Part shown: piece after piece, positions 8,798 through 17,365 of the stretch
Layout: every line of letters begins with the position of its first letter
Numbering within the stretch: position 1 is the stretch's first letter
Assembly: GCA_004556005.1 (NCBI GenBank)
Contig: SFJA01000035.1
Coordinates: forward strand, 1 to 27,987
Length of the DNA stretch: 27,987 nucleotides
Direction of reading: 5' to 3'
Source of the DNA: Bacteroidales bacterium
Lineage (GTDB): Bacteria > Bacteroidota > Bacteroidia > Bacteroidales > UBA932
The notes under the pieces: generated by a model
Seen by the model: only the letters and a program-made list of their open reading frames with translations
The model's database searches: none
What the model was told of the DNA's origin: nothing
Translations under genes and position numbers: made by a program

Positions 8798-11113
8798 ATG
8801 ACATTCAAACGAATCATTTTATCTGTAGCGGCTGCTCTGCTCGGAGTATCCGCGTCGGCGGTCACCTACGGCTCCGACGTTACCATCTCAAAGGAAGTCC
8901 TGCGCGACAAGATGCTTGGTGGGTGGGCCGGACAGGTTATCGGATGTACGTACGGCGGTCCGACAGAATTCAAATGGGCCATACCTATCCACAAGTACAT
9001 CGACATCAGCTGGAATCCGGGCGATGTCGAGTACAGATACAACAACACTCCGTATCTGTATGACGATATCTATATGGACCTGACCTTCGTCGAGGTCTTT
9101 GACCGCAAGGGTCTGGATGCCAAGGTCGAGGACTTTGCCGATGCGTTCGCGCACGCCAAGTATCATCTCTGGCACGCTAACCTGCAGGCCCGCTACAACA
9201 TTCTGCAGGGCATTATGCCGCCTGCTTCGGGTCACTGGGAAAACAACCCGCACGCCGACGACCTCGACTTCCAGATCGAGGCTGACTATGCCGGACTTAT
9301 GGCTCCCGGTATGGTCAACGCTGCATCATACTACTGCGATGACATTGGTCATATGATGAACTATGGCGACGGATGGTACGGAGGAGTCTATGTGGCTGCG
9401 ATGTATGCACTCGCCTTTGTAAGCGATGACGTTGAGTTTGTCGTGAAGGAAGCGCTCAAGACCATTCCTAAGGGAACCAAATTCCGCAACGCGATGGAGG
9501 ACGTCATAGGATGGTACGAAAAGTATCCGGAGGATTGGAATATCTGCTGGGCCCTTGTCAATGACAGACACGGCTTTGACATAGGTTGTCCGGAGGGCGT
9601 TTATCGCGAATACAACATCGATGCAGTCATCAACAGCGCTTACATACTCATAGGCCTGCTTTACGGTCAGAAGGACTATTTCAAGACCATCGACATTTCA
9701 TGCCGCTGCGGCGCCGACTCGGACTGCAACCCTGCCTCTGCTGCCGGAATTCTCGGAACGATGATCGGATACAGCAATATCCCGAAGTACTGGACAGACC
9801 CTCTCATCCCTGTGATTGACAGACCGTTCCCATTCACTTCCACTTCTCTTAACCGTGCTGCCGACCTGTCTTTCAAACAGGGTCTCGAGGTCATCACCCG
9901 CAATGGCGGCAAGGTAGGGGAGAACGATGTGACCATCAAGGTTCAGGCCCCGGAACCGGTACGCTATGAGCAGAGTTTCGAAGGTCACTGGCCGGTTGAA
10001 CTCAGGAACATAGGCCGCAAGATAGCCGATGTCGGCACCATCTCGTTTGACGGTAACGGTATCGTTGTCCGCAGCCGCCTCGACAAGCCGAGGGGATACA
10101 AGGAAAAATACACTGCCGAGGTCGAAATCTACATAGACGACCAGCTCGTTCAGGTAAGCAAGCTCCCGTTCTACGGCAACGGCACGGCAACCGAAGTGTT
10201 GTACAAATACAATCTTCCAGTATGCCATCATAACGTCCGTATGAATTGGCGAAACCCTAAGGAAGGCCTCAACATCACCATACACAGCGCCATTATCTAC
10301 TCTGATGCCCCGCGTCTCAGCTATCACGGCGGAGACCAGCTCCGGGTGGCAAGTTTCAACAACCAGTGCGAGAACGAGTATCATCCTTGGGCTGACAGGG
10401 CTGACAGGGTCACCCGACTGTTCAATGATATGGATTGGGACCTTGTAGGTATGCAGGAACCTTTCTGGGCTCAGATGCAGGATATGGAAAAGGCCCTGCC
10501 TCAGTACGGCTGGGTCGGCTGCTCTACCGACGGAAAGAGGGAGAACGGCAAATACCACTACAACTCCATCTTCTACCTCAAGGATCGCCTCGAAGTGCTT
10601 GACAACGGGCAGTTCTGGTTCTCGAAGCGCCCTTCTTCAAAGGGTTCCAAGAGCTGGGACAGTCATACTTCACGCTTCTGCGTGTGGGCCCGTTTCCTCG
10701 ACAAGCGCAGCGGAAAGGAGTTCTACTGCTTCAACGCACACTTCGACCACAAGGGCGAACAGGCCCGCCAGGAAAGCGCTAAGCTGCTGCTCAAGAAGAT
10801 AGGGGAGATTGCAGGCGACGTTCCGTTTGTGGTAACCGGAGATTTCAACACCGTAGAGGACAGTCCTGCATACAACATCCTCGTGGACGGCGGCCTTAAG
10901 GACAGCTGGTCGGCTTCTCCGTATCGTATCGGCAGCCTGATTGCCTCCTGGAACGACTGGAAGCCTGCCCGCAAACTTGAAAAGCCGGGCAACTTCGACC
11001 ACGTCTTTGTATCCGAGGGTAGCGATGTCATCAGCTGGCGCCTTATAACCAGGGAGTATGACGGACAGACACCTTCCGACCATTATCCGATATACATTGA
11101 GTGGAAATTCTAG
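8798..11113 (+). CDS. Secreted ADP-ribosylglycohydrolase-EEP fusion protein
   Basis: A 771-residue exported protein with a Sec-type signal (hydrophobic leader, likely cleavage after ASA near residue 21). Residues ~30-360 have the ADP-ribosylglycohydrolase fold: GGWAGQVIG, a metal site DDIYMDLTF (D89, D90, D94), GLMAPGMVN, and a second metal motif CGADSDCNPASAAGILG (D307, D309). A mostly beta linker follows (~385-510). Residues ~515-771 are an endonuclease/exonuclease/phosphatase domain with VASFN, MQEPFW (E554), NAHFDH (646-651), TGDFN (680-684) and SDHYP (760-764), so its catalytic set is complete. The family reactions are hydrolysis of ADP-ribosyl or N-/O-glycosyl bonds and of phosphodiesters or phosphomonoesters. 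Substrates here are unknown. The GH106 gene follows after 20 bases. Confidence 0.85.
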   Translation: MTFKRIILSVAAALLGVSASAVTYGSDVTISKEVLRDKMLGGWAGQVIGCTYGGPTEFKWAIPIHKYIDISWNPGDVEYRYNNTPYLYDDIYMDLTFVEVFDRKGLDAKVEDFADAFAHAKYHLWHANLQARYNILQGIMPPASGHWENNPHADDLDFQIEADYAGLMAPGMVNAASYYCDDIGHMMNYGDGWYGGVYVAAMYALAFVSDDVEFVVKEALKTIPKGTKFRNAMEDVIGWYEKYPEDWNICWALVNDRHGFDIGCPEGVYREYNIDAVINSAYILIGLLYGQKDYFKTIDISCRCGADSDCNPASAAGILGTMIGYSNIPKYWTDPLIPVIDRPFPFTSTSLNRAADLSFKQGLEVITRNGGKVGENDVTIKVQAPEPVRYEQSFEGHWPVELRNIGRKIADVGTISFDGNGIVVRSRLDKPRGYKEKYTAEVEIYIDDQLVQVSKLPFYGNGTATEVLYKYNLPVCHHNVRMNWRNPKEGLNITIHSAIIYSDAPRLSYHGGDQLRVASFNNQCENEYHPWADRADRVTRLFNDMDWDLVGMQEPFWAQMQDMEKALPQYGWVGCSTDGKRENGKYHYNSIFYLKDRLEVLDNGQFWFSKRPSSKGSKSWDSHTSRFCVWARFLDKRSGKEFYCFNAHFDHKGEQARQESAKLLLKKIGEIAGDVPFVVTGDFNTVEDSPAYNILVDGGLKDSWSASPYRIGSLIASWNDWKPARKLEKPGNFDHVFVSEGSDVISWRLITREYDGQTPSDHYPIYIEWKF

Positions 11114-11133
11114 ACCAGATTCAATCCCGTATT

Positions 11134-13925
11134 ATGAAAGTCCTCAAACAATTAGCAATTTCTATCCTGCTGCTCTGCGCCCTGGCTTTGCCGGGCGTGG
11201 CAGCAGGTGTATCTTCATCCGAAATCTATAGCCAGTTCCACACCCCGCAGGACCGCTACAGGCCTTTCGTACGCTGGTGGTGGAACGGTGACAAGGTTGA
11301 GGCCGAGGAACTTGTGCGTGAGCTGCACCTTCTCAAGGAAGCCGGAATCGGAGGCGTCGAGATCAATCCCTTGAGTGGCTCAGCGATGAGTGGATCGATA
11401 TGCTGCAGGTTGTGTTTGACGAAGCTGAAAAACTTGGCATGACCTGCGACCTTATCGTAGGTTCGGGCTGGCCTTTCGGTTCTGAAACCCTCCCTCGCGA
11501 AGAAAGGGCGGAGGTTTTGCTCACCCTTGCGCAGCCGGTCGAGTCAGGAAAACTCTTCGAAATGTCCAAATTCCACATTTTCAAGGAATTGGATCCGGGA
11601 GTCTCCGTGACCAACACCCGCCGCATCCCTCATCTCGTACAGGCTCTCCTCGTACCAGACCCTATCAGCAGCCTCGATCAGGCCATCGACGTGACCGACA
11701 GGTTCGTGGACGATGTAATCAGCATCGATGTCCCTGCCGAGGGCAAGTGGCAGTTCTATGCAATGGTGCGCTACGAGTCCTTTGCCTGCGTGATCAATGG
11801 TGCTCCGGGTGCAGCCGGCTCCATACTTAACCACATGGACGCCAAGGCTGTACGCAAGTATCTCGACCATATGAACGGCGCCATCGAGGCCAAACTCGGT
11901 CCTCTCAGCAAGCACCTGAGGGCGTTTTTCGTTGACAGTATGGAGCTCGAAGGCACCAACTGGACAGGCGATTTTGCGGAAGAATTCTTCCGTCGCCGTG
12001 GTTATGACCTGACTCCGTGGCTGCCGTTCACGATGTTCAAGGTCGGCCGCCTGGGTGACGTGCTCGACTTTGACTACGGTGCAAAGAAGGAGGGTGAATT
12101 TGCAGAGCAGGTGCAGAGGGTACGTTTCGACTTCGAACTCACCAAGGCTGAACTGCTGCACGAGCGATTCACTACCGTTTATACCCAGTGGTGCCGTGAC
12201 AATGGCGTCAAGTCGCGTATGCAGGGCTACGGCCGCGGATTCTTCCCGCTCGAAACCTCCCTGCTGCTGGACATCCCGGAAGGTGAGTCCTGGACCACCA
12301 ACTGGCTGCGCCACCGCATAGGCGAGGAGATGGGGGACGAAGACTACCGCCGTGGCCGCGGCTACACGATGATTGACAAGTACGTATCGTCCGCCGCGCA
12401 CCTGCAGGGCAAGCGCCTCGTCAGCGCCGAGGAAATGACCAACACCTACAAGGTCTTTACAACTTCGTTGGAATTTCTCAAGAACGGCAGTGATATGGCT
12501 GCGTTTTCCGGAATTACCCATTCCGTCTGGCACGGATTCAACTACTCCCCGCAGGATGCGCCGTATCCGGGCTGGGTGCAGTACGGAAGCTTCTATAACG
12601 AGAACAATACCTGGTGGCCTTATTTCAGGCTGCTGAACGACTACCGCGCGAGGATGAGCAGCGTGCTTCAGAATGTCGATATGTACACGGATATCTGCAT
12701 TCTTCCGGCAAACTACGATATGTGGGCCGAAATGGGCGTGCAGACCGAACCGTTCCCGGTAAAGCTCAATGTGCCATATACCTCTCTCATCTGGGAGGCA
12801 GTGCACAAGTGCGGAGGCGGGGCTGACTATGTCACCGACATCATACTCAACGACTGTGAGGTAAGGAAGGGCAAACTCTGCTACGGGCCTAAGCAGTACG
12901 GAGTCATCTTCCTTCCTGAAGTGAAGAGCATTTCTCCGGAAGCCCTCGGCAAGCTGGTCGAAATGGCAAGGCAGGGCGGAAAGGTATTCAGCGTTGGCTG
13001 TGCTCCGAGCAAGTGTCTCGGTTTCAAGGATTACGAAAAGAGGGACGCGCAGATTGCCGCTATGGTAAAGGAACTTGAGGCTACAGGCAATTTTGTCGTG
13101 CTCGAGAATCCTGCGGACGGCGCGTATCTCGAATGGTATCAGGACCTTATGGCACAATACAAGTTGCCTCATGCCATCACCGTATGCTCACCTGACAGAT
13201 TCCTGCTTCAGAACCGCTATATTGGCGATGACAAGTCCGAGTACTTCCTTTTTGCCAACAGCCATCTGAGCGAAGCGCGTGAAACCGATCTCGTATTCCC
13301 ACGCAGCATAAGCGGTGGCAGAAATGCCTGGATATATGATCCTGCAACGGGTGAGCGTTTCCGCATCAGACTCGACGGCGGCAAGTATCATCTCAGACTC
13401 GGCCCTTCCCAGACGCTGCTGATAGTATTCAACAAGGAAAACGGCGGAAGCGAATGGCAGCCGGTACCTTCGAAGGGAGCCGGAACGCGTGAGCTCCGAG
13501 GCTGGGAACTCAGTCTGCACCACAAGCATCTGGATTGGACTCAGACCGACAAGATGGACAGGCTCGTGGACCTCAAGGATACCGAGAAGTGGAAGAACTT
13601 TATGGGTGATGTTACATACAAGACTACCGTGAAACTTAGCGGGGCCAATCTTCCTCGCTATATCAATCTCGGCAAAGTGGCTGACATTGCTGAACTCACA
13701 GTGAACGGCCAGCCTTGTGGAGTCGCCTGGTACGGTGAAAGGACATTTGACCTCAAGGGTCTCCTTCACGATGGCGAAAACACCATCGAGGTCAAGGTTA
13801 CCACCCTTATGGGCAACTACATCACCACTTTCACTGACAATCCTGTAGCCAAGCGTTACCTCCACCGCCGTAACCAGCCACTCGTGCCGGCCGGTCTCAT
13901 CGGTCCTGTGGAACTGTACAGGTAG
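11134..13925 (+). pseudogene. GH106 alpha-L-rhamnosidase-type gene, frameshifted
   Basis: This is a family-106 glycoside hydrolase in two frames. The first frame starts at ATG 11134 with a signal peptide (MKVLKQLAISILLLCALALP), continues through the family hallmark RPFVRWWWNGDKV and EAGIGGVEINP, and stops at TGA 11440. The second frame picks up at about 11370 with LEWLSDEWIDMLQVVF and runs about 850 codons to TAG 13923. In homologues these segments are, as I recall, joined by roughly a dozen residues (EINP..FP...LEWLS), so about 3n+1 bases are missing. The rest looks intact: GSGWPFGS, the (beta/alpha)8 barrel region, and a C-terminal jelly-roll with INLGKVADIAELTVNGQPCGV. GH106 enzymes are calcium-dependent inverting rhamnosidases, usually periplasmic. 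As written it would not give a full enzyme unless translation shifts or restarts; an assembly error is possible. Confidence 0.8.
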
Positions 13926-13981
13926 CACTTTCCATATTGCCGGAGGCGCTTTGCACAGCTGCATCCGGAAATCATAAAGAG

Positions 13982-14023
13982 CGGGAGCGACAGACTATTT
14001 GTTCTGCCGCTCCCGTTGGTTTT
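13982..14023. terminator. Bidirectional terminator between convergent genes
   Basis: CGGGAGCG (13982-13989) pairs with CGCTCCCG (14008-14015). The stem extends by CAGA/TCTG after one mismatch, and TTGGTTTT follows on the + strand. It separates the + strand GH106 gene from the - strand DUF1963 gene. Confidence 0.7.
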
Positions 14024-14027
14024 GTCA

Positions 14028-14648
14028 TCAATAATAGTACAGTTCGCCGCAGCAGTTCTGCCACAATCCCTTCCTGATGTCTTCGGGCTTCATCATAAAG
14101 TAGTACATCCCGCAGTCATAGAACCTCAGGCCCCAACGATCATCCTCATCAATCTGCAGCAGACTTATTTTTCCCGGATGCTGCTCCCTCACCTCGTCCT
14201 GCAGAGCCTGTCCCAGCAGGATCAGACCGTCCCCGACTTCTTTATCCATTGCTTCGAAACTCATAGCCTCGGACTCCGCAAACACGCTTTCGTCCGTTCC
14301 TGCCCAATATAGTTCGTACGGACTCAAGCCATCTTCCTGTCTGGAATAAATCACGACCGGGTCATCGTGATAGTCCAGGGGCGAATCGGTATTGCCGATA
14401 AAATAATCTATGGGCGCAAAGAAATACAGCATCCCTTCGTGAGGAAGCAGGTTCTCCGTATCGAGACCGGCAATGTCGCGACACCTTATCTGGCATACGA
14501 ACGTCAGCGGCTCGTCATAGCTCTCACCGTCTGCAGTAACCCTCACGCAAGGGTAGGGAATGTCTTCCGGAAGGTCAGGCGCTCCCCACCAGTGACTCTT
14601 CCCGACAAGATTAGCGTCCGATACAAACGTATTGATTCTTATAGCCAT
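14028..14648 (-). CDS. DUF1963 (YwqG-like) protein
   Basis: A 206-residue cytoplasmic protein with no signal peptide. It matches the DUF1963/YwqG layout: KSHWWGAPDLPEDIPYP near the N-terminus, PLTFVCQIRCRDIAGL, LLPHEGMLYFF, and a C-terminal LLQIDEDD...DCGMYYFMMKPEDI. YwqG-type proteins are widespread and of unknown biochemical function; some sit near polymorphic-toxin immunity genes. None of that context is visible here. It is a single-gene unit, convergent with the GH106 gene and divergent from dsbD. The start is supported by GGAGG seven bases upstream. Confidence 0.8.
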   Translation of the reverse strand: MAIRINTFVSDANLVGKSHWWGAPDLPEDIPYPCVRVTADGESYDEPLTFVCQIRCRDIAGLDTENLLPHEGMLYFFAPIDYFIGNTDSPLDYHDDPVVIYSRQEDGLSPYELYWAGTDESVFAESEAMSFEAMDKEVGDGLILLGQALQDEVREQHPGKISLLQIDEDDRWGLRFYDCGMYYFMMKPEDIRKGLWQNCCGELYYY

Positions 14649-14655
14649 ACCTAAT

Positions 14656-14660
14656 CCTCC
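14656..14660 (-). promoter_or_regulatory. Shine-Dalgarno GGAGG of the DUF1963 gene
   Basis: On the - strand GGAGG is followed by seven bases and then the ATG at 14648, which supports that start. Confidence 0.55.
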
Positions 14661-14723
14661 ATATTTTGCTCATACAAAATGCTCTCGCCTGCAAAATCCG
14701 TGCACTTTATAACGCCCGAATAA

Positions 14724-14755
14724 TTTGCATATTCCCCGAATACTTTTCATCTTTG
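14724..14755 (+). promoter_or_regulatory. Bacteroidales-type promoter of dsbD
   Basis: TTTG (14724-14727), a 20-base spacer and CATCTTTG (14748-14755) fit the -33 TTTG / -7 TAnnTTTG pattern with one mismatch. The -7 box ends only four bases before the ATG at 14760. Confidence 0.55.
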
Positions 14756-14759
14756 CAGG

Positions 14760-16724
14760 ATGAAAAAGAAACTGATACTTGCGCTTGCAGCCTGCCTGCT
14801 TGCGGTCATTTGCCCTGCACAGGTCAGCAACATCGACTGGACCTGGTCTGTAGTCAAAACTTCCGAAGACGCCTGCACGGTACAATTTTCCGGCAAGATT
14901 GCCCCCGGCTTCCATACCTACTCGGTCAAGGACGAATTGTCCCCGACCGAGTTTCTGGACCCTGTCCTGAAGGACGCCGAATTTGCCGGTCCTCTCCGCG
15001 AACTGGGCACGCCCTCCGAACTGGACGGGTCCCTGGTCTTTGAGGGCAGCATCACTCTCGAGCAGGACTTCCTGCTCACCGGACCCGACGCGTCCTTCTC
15101 CGGAAGCCTCTTTGCAAATACCTGTGATGATGGCAGTTGCGTTCCGAGCTATCTCGATTTTGAGATATCACTTGCACCGGCTGAGAAACTCAGTACAGTG
15201 ACTGCTCAAAGCACCGAAAGCAGCAAGTCGGGAAGCATCTGGTCGCTGATTCTAGAGGCCATTCTCTGGGGCTTTGCGATGCTCCTGACCCCTTGCGTGT
15301 TTCCTATGGTGCCGATGACGGTATCGTTCTTTATGAAGGGCTCCGGGAGCCCGGCGGCAGGACGCTTCAAGGCCTGCATGTACGGACTCTTCATCGTGCT
15401 GCTATACACAGTCCCTATCTCGCTTATCATCCTGCTGACCAGACTTTTGGGAGGCGCCACTGTCACTGCCGACATATTCAACTGGCTGGCAACCCACTGG
15501 CTCCCGAACATCATATTCTTCATAGTCTTTATGGTCTTTGCGGCATCATTCTTCGGTGCATTCGAGATTGTCCTGCCGTCCAAATGGACAAATGCCGCTG
15601 ACAAGAACAGCGACCGCTCCGGACTCGGAGGAGTATTTTTCCTTGCCCTGACCCTCGTCCTCGTCAGCTTCAGCTGCACCGGACCTATTGTCGGCACCGT
15701 CCTTATCAAGTCCACTCAGGGCGAATTCTGGGCTCCGATGGTGACCATGCTTGCCTTTTCGCTGGCATTTGCCCTGCCGTTCACGCTGCTGGCATTTTTC
15801 CCGTCGCTTATCAAGAAGGTCCGCAAGAGCAGCGGAAGCTGGCTTGGTTCCGTCAAGGTAGTGCTCGGTTTCATTGAACTTGCACTCGGAATGAAGTTCC
15901 TAAGCACTGCCGACCAGACCTATCACTGGGGCTTGCTCGACCGCGAGGTTTATCTTGCAATCTGGATAGTAATCTTCTCTCTCTTAGGCTTTTACCTGCT
16001 TGGTAAGATTTGCTTCAAGCACGAGGAAAAGGTGGAAAGCATTGGCGTGACACGCCTTGCGCTTGCCATAGCGGTCCTTTCTTTCGTAGTCTATCTCGTC
16101 CCGGGAATGTGGGGCGCTCCGCTCAAGGCCCTCTCTGGCTATCTTCCCCCTGTCAGCACTCAGGATTTTGTACTTGGAGGCACTCAGGCAGGCAATGTGG
16201 AAGGGGCGGATTCTGGCAGTGCTTCGGCAGCAGGAAATCAGCTTTCTGAGGGGATGGCAAACCGCTATGGGCTTGAACTTCCGCTCGGTCTCAAGGGCTA
16301 TTTTAATATAGATGAAGGACTTGCAGCTGCCCGGCAGGCCGGGAAACCTCTTTTTGTAGATGTTACAGGACACGGCTGCGTCAATTGTCGTGAGATGGAG
16401 GCAAGGGTTTGGAGTGACCCGCAGGTGCTGAGTCTGCTTGCAAATGAGTACGTGATTGTTGCCCTGTATAATGACGATAAGCAGAAACTTCCTGAGTCCG
16501 AATGGGTTACTGATAGCGTAAGCGGAAAGGTCTATAAGGATCTCGGCAGGGTCAATTCCTATATTGCCCGCACGCGCTGGGGTGTCAATGCGCAGCCTAA
16601 TTATGTTCTGCTGGCGCCTGACGGGACTCAGCTGCTTCCTGTCCGCGGGTATGACCTGTCAGTTGAGGGCTTTGTAAAGTTCCTCAATGATGGACTTGTA
16701 GTTTTCAGGACTCGCGCTGAATAA
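14760..16724 (+). CDS. dsbD: DsbD-type thiol:disulfide interchange protein
   Basis: A 654-residue inner-membrane protein that carries electrons from cytoplasmic thioredoxin to periplasmic or exported thiol proteins. A signal peptide (MKKKLILALAACLLAVICPA) is followed by a periplasmic beta domain of the DsbD-alpha/DsbC-corrector type (~22-140, with a Cys pair in NTCDDGSC). About eight transmembrane segments (~160-470) carry the paired redox cysteines in TPCVFPMVP (Cys179) and SCTGPIVG (Cys306). The C-terminal thioredoxin-like domain has GHGCVNCREME (Cys540 and Cys543) and a NAQPNYVLL cis-Pro region. All three redox modules are present, so it should be functional. The reading frame overlaps the tail of the opposite-strand PAP2 gene by 20 bases. 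Its -7 box is so close to the start that the mRNA may be leaderless. Confidence 0.92.
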   Translation: MKKKLILALAACLLAVICPAQVSNIDWTWSVVKTSEDACTVQFSGKIAPGFHTYSVKDELSPTEFLDPVLKDAEFAGPLRELGTPSELDGSLVFEGSITLEQDFLLTGPDASFSGSLFANTCDDGSCVPSYLDFEISLAPAEKLSTVTAQSTESSKSGSIWSLILEAILWGFAMLLTPCVFPMVPMTVSFFMKGSGSPAAGRFKACMYGLFIVLLYTVPISLIILLTRLLGGATVTADIFNWLATHWLPNIIFFIVFMVFAASFFGAFEIVLPSKWTNAADKNSDRSGLGGVFFLALTLVLVSFSCTGPIVGTVLIKSTQGEFWAPMVTMLAFSLAFALPFTLLAFFPSLIKKVRKSSGSWLGSVKVVLGFIELALGMKFLSTADQTYHWGLLDREVYLAIWIVIFSLLGFYLLGKICFKHEEKVESIGVTRLALAIAVLSFVVYLVPGMWGAPLKALSGYLPPVSTQDFVLGGTQAGNVEGADSGSASAAGNQLSEGMANRYGLELPLGLKGYFNIDEGLAAARQAGKPLFVDVTGHGCVNCREMEARVWSDPQVLSLLANEYVIVALYNDDKQKLPESEWVTDSVSGKVYKDLGRVNSYIARTRWGVNAQPNYVLLAPDGTQLLPVRGYDLSVEGFVKFLNDGLVVFRTRAE

Positions 16725-17328
16725 ATCGGTTCCCGAGATAACAGGCAAGATATCCAATCAGCAATCCTGCGGCGAGTCCGAATGCAAAACCGCATATCAC
16801 GTCACCGAGGAAGTGCTTGCCGACAAATACGCGGCTGATACCTACAAGTATGGCCCAGATGAATATGCAAATGCCGTAAGTGTTATGCTTGCGGCTTTTG
16901 TCCATTCTGAAGCACATCAGCGAGCAGGCTGCAAAGCCCATCGCATTGGCGGCGTGGGCGGAAAAGAATCCGTACAGGTTGCGTGCGCCGGCCCTTTCCA
17001 GGATGTGGAGACCACGACTGATCATCTCGCCGTCCAGGCAGGGCCTTAGCCTTTGCACTGAGTCCTTGAATAGGTTGCAGGTCTGGTCGCATACGACTAT
17101 GCAAAGCACGCAGGCGAGCAGTGCAACCAGTGCCTTTTTCCAGCCAAGGCGGTAAAAGAACATTACGAGCACTGCGAGATAGAGTATATACCATATCTCC
17201 TTGTTAGAAAAGACCATCCAGACACTGTCGCTTATCGGCGAGTGCAGTGAATTGATAGCCAGCGTGATATCCTTGTCGAAGTGGTGGGCCTCCTGGATGA
17301 ATTGTACTAAAGTCAGAATGGTTTCCAT
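16705..17328 (-). CDS. PAP2-family membrane phosphatase
   Basis: A 207-residue integral membrane protein with the three PAP2 catalytic motifs: KDSVQRLRP (K88...R95-P96), FSAH (S123-H125, where most relatives have PSGH), and SRVFVGKHFLGD (R166, H172, D176). There are about five hydrophobic segments. Family members dephosphorylate lipid phosphates such as undecaprenyl pyrophosphate, phosphatidate or lipid A precursors on the outer face of the inner membrane; which one applies here is not determined. It lies 37 bases downstream of obgE on the same strand and is probably cotranscribed with it. Its 3' end overlaps the dsbD 3' end. Confidence 0.87.
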   Translation of the reverse strand: METILTLVQFIQEAHHFDKDITLAINSLHSPISDSVWMVFSNKEIWYILYLAVLVMFFYRLGWKKALVALLACVLCIVVCDQTCNLFKDSVQRLRPCLDGEMISRGLHILERAGARNLYGFFSAHAANAMGFAACSLMCFRMDKSRKHNTYGICIFIWAILVGISRVFVGKHFLGDVICGFAFGLAAGLLIGYLACYLGNRFIQRES

Positions 17329-17365
17329 TTATGGCGGTTGTTGCTGCGGGTTTGCTGTGGGGCGA

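Noticed and set aside
9698..10558. Open frame of 286 codons on the - strand over the fusion gene
   Set aside because: It is a shadow of the ADP-ribosylglycohydrolase/EEP frame and has no domain or promoter.
11361..11380. Programmed -1 frameshift in the GH106 gene
   Set aside because: No slippery heptamer is present, and the residues expected between the two motifs are missing, so a deletion explains it better.
11544..13172. Long open frame of 542 codons on the - strand inside the GH106 gene
   Set aside because: It mirrors the codon pattern of the + strand gene, has no recognisable domain, and the GH106 motifs on the + strand are clear.
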